A DNA stretch of 64,000 bases from Pseudomonadota bacterium (GTDB taxonomy: Bacteria; Pseudomonadota; Alphaproteobacteria; Dongiales; Dongiaceae). A program made the position numbers and the translations under genes. Each line of letters starts with the position of its first letter. Positions within the stretch are counted from its first letter, which is position 1. Below the pieces are notes generated by a model. It was not told the origin of the DNA. It saw only the letters and a program-made list of their open reading frames with translations, and searched no databases. Location of the stretch: assembly GCA_016183985.1 (NCBI GenBank), contig JACPDN010000010.1, positions 620,001-684,000 of the forward strand. The letters are read 5' to 3'. This document shows, piece by piece, positions 1 to 8,437 of the stretch.

Positions 1-366
1 ATTACGGCGATCGGCAACGCGCTTGTGGTGCGCCAAGACACGCGCATCAACGGCGACAAGGCAACGCTCTATTTTGTCGACGACCCGCAAGGCAAGAGCA
101 AGCTCAGCCAGATCGAGGCCGATGGCAAGGTCAAGGTTCTCAACAACGGCCAGACCATCTACGCCAATCACTTCGCCTATAATCCCGACACGGATATCGC
201 GCTGATGACCGGCGACGTGCGTATCGTCGACGGCCAGAACGAGTATCGCGGCCAGCGGGCGGAAATCGACAACAAGCGCAAGATCAGCCGGATCCTGGGC
301 GGCGGTCAGCGCGTACATACGTTCATCAAGCCGAAGAAAAATGCTGCGAGTACAGCGACGCAATGA
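1..366 (+). CDS. lptA: LptA/OstA-like LPS transport protein (5' partial)
   Basis: This is the C-terminal part (121 residues) of a periplasmic LptA/OstA-like protein; the start lies before the window. LptA forms the beta-jellyroll bridge that carries lipopolysaccharide from the inner-membrane LptBFG transporter to LptD. The visible part has the alternating short hydrophobic/polar strands of the OstA fold (for example TLYFVDD and VKVLNNGQTIYANHF) and a polar tail ending NAASTATQ. The stop overlaps the lptB start as ATGA, so the two are probably translationally coupled. The assignment rests mainly on fold-like pattern plus the adjacent lptB; sequence conservation in this family is low. Confidence 0.85.
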   Translation: MTAIGNALVVRQDTRINGDKATLYFVDDPQGKSKLSQIEADGKVKVLNNGQTIYANHFAYNPDTDIALMTGDVRIVDGQNEYRGQRAEIDNKRKISRILGGGQRVHTFIKPKKNAASTATQ

Positions 367-1208
367 GTGACGGCGCGGAAAATACGGAGCGGGACGAGGC
401 CCGACCTGCCGAGGTGGTGCCGGAAGGTGCCGCGAACGGGCATGCCTCGTTCATGGTCAATGGTGCGGCGGTGGATCCAACCGTGGTCGAGGGCCTGTGC
501 GCCTATCACTTGGGCAAGCGCTACAAGAAGAAACCTGTGTTGCGCGATGTTTCCGTGGGCGTTCAGCGCGGCGAAGCGGTTGGGCTTTTGGGCCCGAACG
601 GCGCCGGCAAGACCACCTGTTTCTATATCATCACGGGCCTCATCAAGGCCGATGCGGGTGCCATTTTCCTCGACGGGCAGGAAGTGACCGACCAGCCGAT
701 GTTCGAACGCGCGCGCGGCGGCATCGGCTATCTGCCGCAGGAAGCCTCGATCTTCCGTGGCATGTCGGTCGAAGACAACATCATGGCCGTGCTCGAAGTG
801 GTCGATAACAACGCCGCCTCGCGCAGCGCCCGACTTGATCAGCTGCTGGACGACTTTTCGATCGCACATCTCCGAAAAGTGCCGGCCATGGCGCTTTCCG
901 GCGGTGAGCGGCGGCGTGTGGAAATCGCCCGCGCGCTCGCGACAAAGCCCAGTTATATCCTGCTCGACGAACCGCTGGCGGGCATCGACCCGATTGCCGT
1001 CAACGATATCCGCGACATCATTTCGCACCTCAAGGACCGCGGTATCGGCGTGCTCATTACGGACCACAATGTCCGCGATACGCTGGAAATCGTCGATCGC
1101 GCCTATATCCTGCACGAAGGCGAGGTCTTGCGGGAAGGCAGCCCCGCCGACATCGTCTCCGACGAGGATGTCCGGCGCGTTTATCTTGGAGAAAGATTCT
1201 CCCTGTAG
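363..1208 (+). CDS. lptB: LPS export ABC transporter ATP-binding protein LptB
   Basis: Cytoplasmic ATPase of the LptB2FG complex that extracts LPS from the inner membrane. The 281-residue protein has a Walker A motif GPNGAGKTT, a Q-loop region (YLPQEASIF), the signature LSGGERRR, Walker B with catalytic Glu in YILLDEPLAGID, and a switch His in TDHNVRD. It carries an N-terminal extension of about 45 residues before the ABC core, longer than the roughly 240-residue enterobacterial form. The start is coupled to lptA by ATGA and rpoN follows after 12 bases, the usual alphaproteobacterial order. Confidence 0.97.
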   Translation: MSDGAENTERDEARPAEVVPEGAANGHASFMVNGAAVDPTVVEGLCAYHLGKRYKKKPVLRDVSVGVQRGEAVGLLGPNGAGKTTCFYIITGLIKADAGAIFLDGQEVTDQPMFERARGGIGYLPQEASIFRGMSVEDNIMAVLEVVDNNAASRSARLDQLLDDFSIAHLRKVPAMALSGGERRRVEIARALATKPSYILLDEPLAGIDPIAVNDIRDIISHLKDRGIGVLITDHNVRDTLEIVDRAYILHEGEVLREGSPADIVSDEDVRRVYLGERFSL

Positions 1209-1220
1209 TACCCTTGCGCC

Positions 1221-2798
1221 ATGGCGATAACGCAGCGCATGGACTTACGCCAGGCACAGAGCCTGGTGATGACGCCGCAGCTCCAGCAGGCGATCAAGCT
1301 GCTTGAGCTTTCCAACCAGGAACTGACGGCCTATGTCGAACAGGAACTGGAACAGAACCCGCTGCTCGAACGCGGCGAGGACGAGCGTGCCGCCGCTGGC
1401 GAAGAAAGCGGACGCCTTGCCAGTATGGAAGCCTTGGCGAGCGATCCCACAGATGCTCCTTCGCCTGACCGGCTGGTCGACAGCAGCGAATACGTGCAGA
1501 GCGGAACCATGGGTGACGAGCGCCAGTCGCCGCTCGATACCGATTACGACAATCTCTACAACACGGCCGAAGACCGCTCGGCGGAACGCGGCGGCGAGAC
1601 CAGCGGCGCCGCCGATAGTGGCTTCGGCGATGCATGGACGAGTGGCGGTAGCGGCGGCCGTACTGATTTTTCCGATTCCGAATTCGGCATCGAACAGACT
1701 CTGAGCAAGCCGGAAACCCTGCGCGAGCATCTCGAGCGCCAACTCTATCTCGATATCCACGAACCGACCGAACGATTGATCGGGTTGCAGCTCATCGACA
1801 TGCTGGATGATGCCGGCTATCTCAGCGGCGACCTTGCATCATTGGCCGAGCGCCTGGGTTGTTCGATCGCTGAGATCGAGGCCGTGCTGGGGCGCCTTCA
1901 GCAATTCGATCCTTGCGGTGTCTTTGCGCGCAATCTGGCGGAATGCCTGGCGCTGCAATTGAAAGAGCGCAATCGCCTCGATCCGGCGATGCAGGTGCTG
2001 CTCGAAAACCTCGAACTGCTCGCCAAACATGATCGGCACCAGCTGATGAAGCTGTGCGGCATCGATGCCGAAGATCTCGCCGACATGGTAAGCGAGATCA
2101 GAGCACTCAACCCGAAGCCCGGCGCCAGTTTTGAAACTGCCGATGTGCAGGCGATCGTGCCCGACATCATGGTCTGGCGGCGCCAGGATGGTTCATGGCA
2201 GGTCGAGCTCAATGCCGAACAATTGCCGCGCCTGCTGGTCAACCAGCAATACCATGCGCGCGTGTTGCCCAAGACGCAGAGCAAGGCGGAAAAGGATTAT
2301 CTCAACGAACGCCTGGCGACGGCCAACTGGCTGGTGAAGACGCTGCATCAGCGCGCCACCACCATCCTCAAAGTGGCCACCGAAATCGTCCGCCAGCAGG
2401 AGGCCTTCTTCCTTCACGGCGTGCAGCATTTGCGGCCGCTGATCCGGCGCGACATCGCCGAGGCGATCGGCATGCATGAGAGTACGGTCAGTCGCGTCAC
2501 GACCAATAAATTCATGGCGACACAGCGCGGCGTATTCGAATTGCGGTATTTCTTCACAGCCGCAATTCAAGGATCCGACGGCCAGGCCGCCCATTCCGCC
2601 GAGGCCGTCCGCCAGCGCATCAAGGAGCTTATCGATACCGAGGCGCCGGCTGACATTCTTTCCGACGACCGACTGGTCACCATCCTGCAGGGGCAGGGTG
2701 TCGACATCGCTCGCCGAACTGTTGCCAAGTATCGGGAATCATTGAGAATTTCTTCGTCTGTACAGCGTCGCCGAGAGAAGGCCTTGCGTTCGGCCTGA
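1221..2798 (+). CDS. rpoN: RNA polymerase sigma-54 factor RpoN
   Basis: Alternative sigma factor that recognises -24/-12 promoters and needs AAA+ activators, commonly for nitrogen and motility genes. The 525-residue protein starts with the glutamine/leucine-rich activator region (LVMTPQLQQAIKLLELS), followed by an acidic, low-complexity region II (about residues 45-150), the core-binding domain, a helix-turn-helix (IGMHESTVSRVTTNK) and the diagnostic RpoN box ARRTVAKYRE at about 497-506. No good Shine-Dalgarno is visible before the ATG. It lies 12 bases after lptB, so probably in the same transcript, with hpf and ptsN downstream. Confidence 0.98.
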   Translation: MAITQRMDLRQAQSLVMTPQLQQAIKLLELSNQELTAYVEQELEQNPLLERGEDERAAAGEESGRLASMEALASDPTDAPSPDRLVDSSEYVQSGTMGDERQSPLDTDYDNLYNTAEDRSAERGGETSGAADSGFGDAWTSGGSGGRTDFSDSEFGIEQTLSKPETLREHLERQLYLDIHEPTERLIGLQLIDMLDDAGYLSGDLASLAERLGCSIAEIEAVLGRLQQFDPCGVFARNLAECLALQLKERNRLDPAMQVLLENLELLAKHDRHQLMKLCGIDAEDLADMVSEIRALNPKPGASFETADVQAIVPDIMVWRRQDGSWQVELNAEQLPRLLVNQQYHARVLPKTQSKAEKDYLNERLATANWLVKTLHQRATTILKVATEIVRQQEAFFLHGVQHLRPLIRRDIAEAIGMHESTVSRVTTNKFMATQRGVFELRYFFTAAIQGSDGQAAHSAEAVRQRIKELIDTEAPADILSDDRLVTILQGQGVDIARRTVAKYRESLRISSSVQRRREKALRSA

Positions 2799-2939
2799 TT
2801 GGGGCCACATCATGTTTATGAGGGGATTTGCGGCCGCAGGCACGCAGCGATTCCTTAACGTCCCACAGTGTATAGGGAGGTGTTAACGCAGGAAGGATGA
2901 GGCCCTAGCGTAACGGTCCTCGCCCAGCCTCTCTAGCCG

Positions 2940-2967
2940 TTGACATCGCCAAGAAGGTCGCTATGGT
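2940..2967 (+). promoter_or_regulatory. candidate sigma-70 promoter for hpf-ptsN
   Basis: The 356-base gap between rpoN and hpf (2799-3154) holds no gene that I can support. It contains TTGACA (2940-2945), a 16-base spacer and TATGGT (2962-2967), a perfect -35 and a partial -10. It would give a leader of about 180 bases before hpf. This is a pattern match only. Confidence 0.45.
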
Positions 2968-2976
2968 CCCGGCCGC

Positions 2977-3005
2977 GCCGCCGGACCTCCTTAGAGACCG
3001 GCGGC
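2977..3005 (+). other. GC-rich hairpin in the hpf leader
   Basis: GCCGCCGG (2977-2984) pairs with CCGGCGGC (2998-3005), leaving a 13-base loop that contains ACCTCCTT. That octamer matches the anti-Shine-Dalgarno end of 16S rRNA. It lies between the candidate promoter and hpf. The pairing is visible in the sequence; any role in translation control is speculation. Confidence 0.4.
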
Positions 3006-3154
3006 GTGGCGCTTCTAGGGATCCCGGGTCGTGGATCTTCATTGGTTGGTCAGCTGTGGCCGCGACAAGCGGCAAACGGGCCGGCCGGAGCGTCTAAGGG
3101 TTCGATGGCGTCGGCAAGGTCCAGTCATCGCACCAAGTTTGCAGGAACACGCCC

Positions 3155-3751
3155 ATGAACCTGACAGTCAAAGGTAAGAACATCGATGTCGGCGATGCGT
3201 TGAAGACGCGCGCCGCTGAAAGTCTCGATCATATCTTCGCGAAGTATTTCTCGAACCCGATCGAAGCCACTGTCACGATGTCCCGTGAAGCGCATCTTTT
3301 CATGTCGCAGATCTCCGTCCATGTCGGCCGGGGCATCATGCTGCAATCGGAAGGTGAAGCGGAAACGGCAAACGCCGCCTATGACACCGCAGCAGAGACG
3401 CTGGCGAGGCGTCTGCGCCGGTATAAGCGACGTCTGCGCGACCATCATCGCGCGGGGACGGAGGAGCGTCGTTCCCAGTATTATGTGCTTGCCCAGGAGG
3501 CCGAAGGGGCCGAGGAACCGGAACACGTGAACGGTTCGGGCGACGCGCATCATCCGGTGGTGGTGGCGGAAATGCAGACCAGCATCCCGACCCTGACGGT
3601 CGGCGAAGCGGTCATGCGCCTCGACCTCGCCAATCAGCAGGCCATGATGTTTCTCAACCGCGCCCATGGCGGGTTGAACATGGTCTATCGACGCAATGAC
3701 GGCAATATCGGCTGGGTCGATCCCGGCCTCGATGCCGCGACGCGCCAATAG
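3155..3751 (+). CDS. hpf: Long-form ribosome hibernation promoting factor
   Basis: Binds the decoding region of idle 30S subunits and, in the long form, dimerises ribosomes into 100S particles. The 198 residues split into an N-terminal RaiA/YfiA-like domain (about 1-105, starting MNLTVKGKNIDVGDALK) and a C-terminal dimerisation domain (about 135-195) with the conserved stretches LTVGEAVMRLDLANQQAM and NMVYRRNDGNIGWVDPG. A weak Shine-Dalgarno (AGGAAC) precedes the ATG. It sits between rpoN and ptsN, as in many proteobacteria. A candidate promoter upstream suggests it can be transcribed apart from rpoN. Confidence 0.96.
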   Translation: MNLTVKGKNIDVGDALKTRAAESLDHIFAKYFSNPIEATVTMSREAHLFMSQISVHVGRGIMLQSEGEAETANAAYDTAAETLARRLRRYKRRLRDHHRAGTEERRSQYYVLAQEAEGAEEPEHVNGSGDAHHPVVVAEMQTSIPTLTVGEAVMRLDLANQQAMMFLNRAHGGLNMVYRRNDGNIGWVDPGLDAATRQ

Positions 3752-3765
3752 TCGCGTTCCATTCT

Positions 3766-3798
3766 GATGCCATCGGCCGGGCTTCGGCCGATGGCATC
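3766..3798 (+). other. perfect 14-bp stem-loop between hpf and ptsN
   Basis: GATGCCATCGGCCG (3766-3779) is perfectly complementary to CGGCCGATGGCATC (3785-3798) across a 5-base loop. No T-run follows, so it is not a canonical terminator. It ends just before the ptsN ribosome-binding site and may stabilise the upstream message or set the relative level of hpf and ptsN. Confidence 0.6.
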
Positions 3799-3816
3799 TC
3801 ACGAGGCAAGACAAAA

Positions 3817-4284
3817 ATGGAAATCGAAGATCTTCTCGCAAACCCCGCCCATGTGCTGGCGAAGCTGAAGGCCGGCAATAAGAAGCAGGCGCTGCAGGAC
3901 ATGGCACGGCGTGCTGCCGAACTCTCCGGACTGCACGAGCGCGCCATCTTCGATGTGTTGCTGGAACGCGAGCGTCTGGGCACGACGGGTGTTGGCAACG
4001 GCATCGCCATTCCCCATGGCAAGCTGCCTGACGCCAAGAAGATGTTCGGTCTCTTCGGCAGGCTTGAGCAGCCGATTGATTTCGACGCCATCGACGAGCA
4101 GCCGGTGGATCTTATTTTCCTGCTGCTGGCGCCCGAAGGTGCCGGCGCCGATCACTTGAAGGCGCTGGCGCGCGTCTCACGCCTCCTGCGCGACCGTGCC
4201 ATCTGCGAAAAATTGCGCGGCACCGATCAGGCGGATGCCATCTATGCGCTGCTGACCGACGGTGCGCATTCGCACGCGGCGTAA
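3817..4284 (+). CDS. ptsN: PTS IIA-like nitrogen-regulatory protein PtsN
   Basis: Phospho-acceptor of the PTS-Ntr phosphorelay (EI-Ntr, NPr, IIA-Ntr), which links nitrogen and potassium status to regulation and does not transport sugar. The 155-residue protein begins MEIEDLLANPAHVLAKLKAG and contains the phosphorylatable histidine in the conserved context GNGIAIPHGKLP at about residue 67. The length is normal for the family. A GAGG Shine-Dalgarno lies about 12 bases upstream, and a strong terminator follows, ending the lptA-lptB-rpoN-hpf-ptsN block. Confidence 0.97.
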   Translation: MEIEDLLANPAHVLAKLKAGNKKQALQDMARRAAELSGLHERAIFDVLLERERLGTTGVGNGIAIPHGKLPDAKKMFGLFGRLEQPIDFDAIDEQPVDLIFLLLAPEGAGADHLKALARVSRLLRDRAICEKLRGTDQADAIYALLTDGAHSHAA

Positions 4285-4310
4285 ACTAAAGAAGCATCTC
4301 CAAATAACAA

Positions 4311-4341
4311 ACGCCCCGCTTCGCGCGGGGCGTTTTCTTTT
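4311..4341 (+). terminator. Rho-independent terminator after ptsN
   Basis: ACGCCCCGC (4311-4319) pairs perfectly with GCGGGGCGT (4325-4333) over a 5-base loop and is followed by TTTCTTTT. It lies 27 bases after the ptsN stop and before the convergent DUF1150 gene. Confidence 0.9.
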
Positions 4342-4366
4342 GTGGCCGAACGAGAACAGCGAAGGC

Positions 4367-4600
4367 TTAGTGAATGGTCACTGGCGCCAAGCCGTTTTCC
4401 CAGGCGGCGGCGACGGCCGTATCGCGGTCGGGCATCACGGCCAGTTGCTGGCCATTGGCGGCGAAGATACCGAACGCCGTGCCGCCATCCACTTCGACGT
4501 CGCGCACATAGGCGACATCGTTGAGCCCGAGTGCCAGCAATTGCTGACGCGTGATCTCATGCGCATCGACGATTTCGGACTTGGGGGTGCTTTTGGCCAT
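4367..4600 (-). CDS. DUF1150 family small protein
   Basis: 77-residue protein of the alphaproteobacterial DUF1150 type, of unknown biochemical role. It reads MAKSTPKSEIVDAHEITRQQ and then an alpha/beta segment with VAYVRDVEVDGGTAFGIFA. Family members very often sit directly downstream of an Hsp20 gene, as here: the start is 2 bases after the stop of the heat-shock gene, so the pair should be one operon. That context suggests a stress-linked role. No signal peptide or membrane segment is visible. Confidence 0.8.
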   Translation of the reverse strand: MAKSTPKSEIVDAHEITRQQLLALGLNDVAYVRDVEVDGGTAFGIFAANGQQLAVMPDRDTAVAAAWENGLAPVTIH

Positions 4601-4602
4601 GA

Positions 4603-5130
4603 TTACTGCTCCTGTTTCAAGGCGCCGCCAGCATCTTGACGACTGGCATCTTGACGACTGGCATCTCGGCGACCGGCATCTTTGTGGTTGTCGATGCTGA
4701 TGCGGGCCTCGCTATCGGCACTGCCCTTGCGGATCGGCACGGTGCGGATCTGGGTTTCGACCTTGGGCCGGTCGAGATCGATGGCCAACAGCCCGTTATC
4801 GAGCGTGGCGCCGGCAACCTCGATGCCTTCGGCCAGAATGAAGCTGCGCTGGAACTGGCGGGCAGCGATGCCGCGATAAAGATAGACGCGGGCAGGATCA
4901 TCCTTCTGCTTGCCGCGAATGGTGAGCTGATTGTCTTCGAGCTGGATGTCGAGATCGTCGAGCGCAAACCCGGCGACTGCCAGGGTGATGCGCAGGCGAT
5001 AATCGCTGACCTGCTCGATGTTATAGGGGGGATAGCCCTCAGCACCGGCCTTGGCGACGCGATCGAGCGTGCGCTCGAACTGGTCGAAGCCCAAGAGGAG
5101 CGGGCTGTTAAAGAGTGACAGACGCGACAT
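4603..5130 (-). CDS. Hsp20/alpha-crystallin family small heat-shock protein
   Basis: ATP-independent holdase chaperone of about 175 residues. The start MSRLSLFNSPLLLGFDQFER is chosen because the ATG at 5130 has a strong AGGAGGA just upstream and matches the usual IbpA-like N-terminus; a longer reading from 5208 adds 26 residues of unlikely leader. The alpha-crystallin domain runs from about residue 35 to 130 (YRLRITLAVAGFALDDLDI, QLTIRGKQ, LDNGLLAIDLDRP). The last 30 residues are unusual: a 15-bp tandem repeat encodes DASRQ units. An RpoH-like promoter candidate lies upstream, and the gene leads into DUF1150. Confidence 0.95.
   Translation of the reverse strand: MSRLSLFNSPLLLGFDQFERTLDRVAKAGAEGYPPYNIEQVSDYRLRITLAVAGFALDDLDIQLEDNQLTIRGKQKDDPARVYLYRGIAARQFQRSFILAEGIEVAGATLDNGLLAIDLDRPKVETQIRTVPIRKGSADSEARISIDNHKDAGRRDASRQDASRQDAGGALKQEQ
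4631..4675 (-). repeat. 15-bp tandem repeat in hsp20 C-terminus
   Basis: Two identical 15-bp copies (4631-4645 and 4646-4660) and one diverged copy (4661-4675) lie in tandem, with a more degenerate fourth unit at 4676-4690. On the coding strand they give SRQDA, SRQDA, GRRDA, so the array stays in frame and could change length without a frameshift. Confidence 0.85.
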
Positions 5131-5268
5131 GGCTCCTCCTTCCGAGCGAGCGACGCTTTTCAACCCTCCGGCACCCGTCATCGGCGTACCGGCCTTCGGC
5201 CCCGTCATCGAGAAACACGCCCTCTACTGGTCGCGTTCCTCCCGAACACCCGGGCACCTTCCTAGAAG

Positions 5269-5296
5269 AGATAGTAACCTAGGTTAAGAAATCAAG
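5269..5296 (-). promoter_or_regulatory. candidate heat-shock (RpoH-type) promoter for hsp20
   Basis: On the minus strand CTTGAT (5296-5291) is followed by an A/T-rich spacer and CTATCT (5274-5269). This resembles the alphaproteobacterial RpoH form (CTTG, then a C-T-A-T-rich -10). It lies about 140 bases before the hsp20 start. The match is approximate, and the stress-gene context supports it. Confidence 0.4.
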
Positions 5297-5377
5297 GCAG
5301 AGGTATGACGGAACCAGCTTGCGCCATACCGGCGCGGCGCTAAACTATTCAGGGGACATGATAATCGGGGGGTTTAC

Positions 5378-5920
5378 ATGATCGTGACTGAATCGCGCCG
5401 CCGCCTGCTGCAACATATCGGCGGTTTTGCGGCCCTGACTGCTACTGCGCCCCTCCTGGCAGCCTGTGCCGGCCCTGGCGGCGGCATGGGGTCCGACAGC
5501 GGCCAGGGCCTTCTCGACATCCCGGAAACGCCGGCCAGCCAGGCGACGAAAGATCTCTGGGCCGCTTCCCAGTCTGGTGACCTCGCCGCGGTCAAGGCGG
5601 CCTTGGCAGCCGGCGCCGATATAGAGGGCATCGACTTCTCCGAAAACCATAATGGTCGTCGGGCACTCAATTATGCGGCGCTCAACGATCAGCCGGACGT
5701 GATCGAAGCTCTGCTGGCCGCGGGCGCCAATATCGAATCCGAAAATCGCACGCGCTTCCACCCGCTCCACCATGCGGCGGAGGCGGGGTCGATCAAGGCC
5801 ATCAAGGTGCTGCTGAAGCACGGCGCCAACAAGCGCGCCAAAATGTATCGCGGCGGCATCCCGCAGCAGATCGCCGAGTACAAGGGACATCGCGACGCCG
5901 CTTTGCTGCTGGTTCCTTGA
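5378..5920 (+). CDS. Ankyrin-repeat lipoprotein with Tat-like leader
   Basis: 180-residue exported protein. The N-terminus carries twin arginines (ESRRRLLQHIGG), a hydrophobic stretch and a lipobox-like LLAAC at about residues 26-30, so it is probably a membrane-anchored lipoprotein. The mature part has a Gly-rich linker and about three to four ankyrin repeats (LWAASQSGDLAAVKAALAAG, LNYAALNDQPDVIEALLAAG, LHHAAEAGSIKAIKVLLKHG). Ankyrin repeats mediate protein binding; the partner is unknown. A PAS_5 gene follows 27 bases later and may be co-transcribed. Confidence 0.85.
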   Translation: MIVTESRRRLLQHIGGFAALTATAPLLAACAGPGGGMGSDSGQGLLDIPETPASQATKDLWAASQSGDLAAVKAALAAGADIEGIDFSENHNGRRALNYAALNDQPDVIEALLAAGANIESENRTRFHPLHHAAEAGSIKAIKVLLKHGANKRAKMYRGGIPQQIAEYKGHRDAALLLVP

Positions 5921-5947
5921 GTCGCAACGCGGTGTGATGGCGGCGCG

Positions 5948-6454
5948 ATGCTGGCGCAGACCGAACACCGGCTTATTCGGCGTGAATCCGATATCGAACG
6001 GATTCCGCCATCGCTGGTGCGCGACCTCCATGCCTATTGGCTGAAGAAACGCGGCGGACGCGCAATACCGGCCTGGGCCGATGTCCAGCCTGCCGAGATA
6101 ACCCGCCTTCTGCCCAATCTGATTGTCGCCGGCATCGGCCACGAACCCTTGCAGGTACGCTACCGCCTGGCCGGAACCGAGATCGTCGAATTCCGCGGTG
6201 AAATCACCGGCCATCGCCTGGGTGAAGTGCCGTGGAGTTCATCGGCGGGCCAGGCTGTCGTCATGGATGGGTTCAAGCGCGCCATCGTTGAACGCATTCC
6301 GCTGTTCAGCGAAGTGGACATCACAACCCGCACCGGCGCGCACCATCAGATCTTTGCCGGCATCTGGCCGTTGGCGCCGCGGTGTGGGGCGCCCATCGAC
6401 CGATGCCTGGCGCTTGAAGATTACGGCAACCTCTCCCGCAACGCGTTGTCCTGA
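5948..6454 (+). CDS. PAS_5-type PAS domain protein
   Basis: 168-residue single-domain protein resembling the PAS_5 family common in Rhodospirillales-type genomes. Typical features are LHAYWLKKRGGRAIPAWADV, LLPNLIVAGI, then VRYRLAGTEIVEFRGEITGH and a DITTRTG strand. No output domain, signal peptide or membrane segment is visible, so the role (ligand sensing, adaptor) is unknown. A second member lies at 40413-40931. It follows the ankyrin lipoprotein on the same strand. Confidence 0.75.
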   Translation: MLAQTEHRLIRRESDIERIPPSLVRDLHAYWLKKRGGRAIPAWADVQPAEITRLLPNLIVAGIGHEPLQVRYRLAGTEIVEFRGEITGHRLGEVPWSSSAGQAVVMDGFKRAIVERIPLFSEVDITTRTGAHHQIFAGIWPLAPRCGAPIDRCLALEDYGNLSRNALS

Positions 6455-6461
6455 CGCGTGC

Positions 6462-6479
6462 TCGCCGAGGGCGATTTTT
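6462..6479 (+). terminator. weak Rho-independent terminator
   Basis: TCGCC (6462-6466) and GGCGA (6470-6474) form a short stem with a 3-base loop followed directly by TTTTT. It begins 7 bases after the PAS_5 stop. The stem is only 5 bp, so this is tentative. The rest of the gap to 6736 shows nothing I can name. Confidence 0.5.
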
Positions 6480-6745
6480 CGATCGTTGTGCCGCCACGGA
6501 GCTGGCGGTCAACGGCGCTCGGTTAAGACGAGAAGTGGATTTATTCCTGGAAGCGGTGCGCAATTTACAAGTAGGCGGCGTCATTTCGGACCCGATGCCT
6601 AAAGGAATCTCCGCTTTGGTCGCGCTGCATTAAGCAAGAATTAGAGGCTGCGGCCTTACCCTGAAGGACAAGATAGCCGGGTTTTGATGGCGCCGAAGCG
6701 CTGTCGCCGCTCGTTCCGGCTCCGCTTCCCAAGGGGGTGATGCTC

Positions 6746-8437
6746 ATGCGCTTCAAGGATTTCCGCATCTCGACACGCCTCGCGCTGGTTGTTTTCATCG
6801 CCGTTGTCGGCATGGTCGCCATCGGCGTCCGATCGGGCCTCAATTTGCGCGCGACCTTGCTGGATGATCGCAAGGTGAAGACGCAGCACGTTGTCGAAGT
6901 GGCCTATGGCCTCGTCACCTATTTCGCCGAACAGGCAAAAGCCGGCGCGATGACCGAGGACGAGGCCAAGCAACGCGCCATGGCGGCCCTCGAAAGCACA
7001 CGCTACGACGAGAAGGAATATTTCTGGATCAACGACATGACACCACGCATGTTGATGCATCCCACCGCGAAGAAGCTGCTTGCCAAAGACAGTATCGCCG
7101 ATGTCACAGACCCCAATGGGAAAGCGCTGTTCATCGAAATGATCAATGTGGTGAAAGCGAACGGTGGTGGCTTCGTCGACTACATGTGGCCGCAGCCGGG
7201 TTCCGATCAGCCGGTGCCAAAGGTCTCCTATGTGAAGGGCTATGCGCCCTGGGGCTGGATCGTCGGCTCAGGTATCTATGTCGATGACGTCAACCGCATC
7301 TTCTATAAGCAGATGATGGTGCAAGGCGGCGTCATCGTCGCCATCATGGTCGTCACGGTCTTGATCAGCTTCTTCATCGCCCGCAGCATCTCAGGTCCGC
7401 TCGCGCGCACCACCGCGAACATGATGCGGCTTGCCGATGGCGACAAGACCATCGCCGTCGAGGGTACCGACAACAAGGCGGAGATGGGCGCCCTGGCGCG
7501 CGCACTTGCCGTCTTCAAGGACAACGCGCTGGAAATGGACCGGCTGGCAGCCGAACGTGCGGCCCAGGAAGAACGGGCGCGGGACGAAAAGCGCCAATCC
7601 ATGCTGGCTCTGGCCGACAATTTCGAAAGCTCGGTTCAGGCCGTGGTCAATCAGGTTTCCGGCGCCTCGGTCGAACTGCAGGCCTCCGCCCAATCCATGG
7701 CGGGCAATACCGAACAGACCACGGGCCAGGCGTCGATCGTGGCGACAGCCTCCGAACAGGCCTTCACCAATGTGCAATCGGTGGCGGCCGCGACTGAGGA
7801 ACTCAGCGCCTCGATTACCGAGATCAGCCAGCAGGTGGCGCAATCGACGGCCATCGCCTCGCAGGCCGTGGCTGAGGCGAAGCAAACCGATCAGACCATC
7901 AACGGCCTCGCCGAAGCCAGCCAGCGCATCGGCGACGTCGCCAATCTCATCCGCGATATCGCCAACCAGACCAATCTGCTGGCGCTCAACGCCACCATCG
8001 AAGCCGCACGCGCCGGCGAGGCCGGCAAGGGCTTCGCCGTCGTGGCGTCCGAGGTGAAGAATCTCGCCGCGCAAACGGCCAAGGCGACCGAGGAAATCAC
8101 CGGCCAGATCAGCAGCATCCAGAATGCGACCGGGAATGCGGTGGGCGCCATCCGCGGCATCACCGAAACGATCAGCCGCATCGACCAGATCGCCGCGACC
8201 ATCGCGGCCGCCGTCGAAGAACAGGGTGCCGCCACGCGCGAAATCTCGCGTTCGATCCAGCAGGCGGCCGACGGCACCCGCGACGTCTCGCAAAACATCG
8301 CCGGCGTCTCCGGCGCCTTGACCGAATCCGGACGACTGGCCGATGGGCTCCTGGGGGCGGCATCCGACCTCTCGCGCCAGGCCGACGTCATGCGCACCGA
8401 GATCACGCGCTTCATCGACGGCATCCGCCGTGCCTGA
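6746..8437 (+). CDS. Methyl-accepting chemotaxis protein with single Cache domain
   Basis: Transmembrane chemoreceptor of about 563 residues. Order: cytoplasmic start and TM1 ([17 protein letters not shown]), a periplasmic sCache_2-like sensor (about 40-185; [20 protein letters not shown] and [13 protein letters not shown] are typical), TM2 ([17 protein letters not shown]), HAMP, and a signalling domain with the conserved hairpin tip [20 protein letters not shown]. The sCache_2 domain often binds small organic acids; the ligand here is unknown. Three in-frame starts exist (GTG 6737, ATG 6740, ATG 6746); ATG 6746 has the best spacing from AAGGGGG. Confidence 0.95.
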   Translation: MRFKDFRISTRLALVVFIAVVGMVAIGVRSGLNLRATLLDDRKVKTQHVVEVAYGLVTYFAEQAKAGAMTEDEAKQRAMAALESTRYDEKEYFWINDMTPRMLMHPTAKKLLAKDSIADVTDPNGKALFIEMINVVKANGGGFVDYMWPQPGSDQPVPKVSYVKGYAPWGWIVGSGIYVDDVNRIFYKQMMVQGGVIVAIMVVTVLISFFIARSISGPLARTTANMMRLADGDKTIAVEGTDNKAEMGALARALAVFKDNALEMDRLAAERAAQEERARDEKRQSMLALADNFESSVQAVVNQVSGASVELQASAQSMAGNTEQTTGQASIVATASEQAFTNVQSVAAATEELSASITEISQQVAQSTAIASQAVAEAKQTDQTINGLAEASQRIGDVANLIRDIANQTNLLALNATIEAARAGEAGKGFAVVASEVKNLAAQTAKATEEITGQISSIQNATGNAVGAIRGITETISRIDQIAATIAAAVEEQGAATREISRSIQQAADGTRDVSQNIAGVSGALTESGRLADGLLGAASDLSRQADVMRTEITRFIDGIRRA

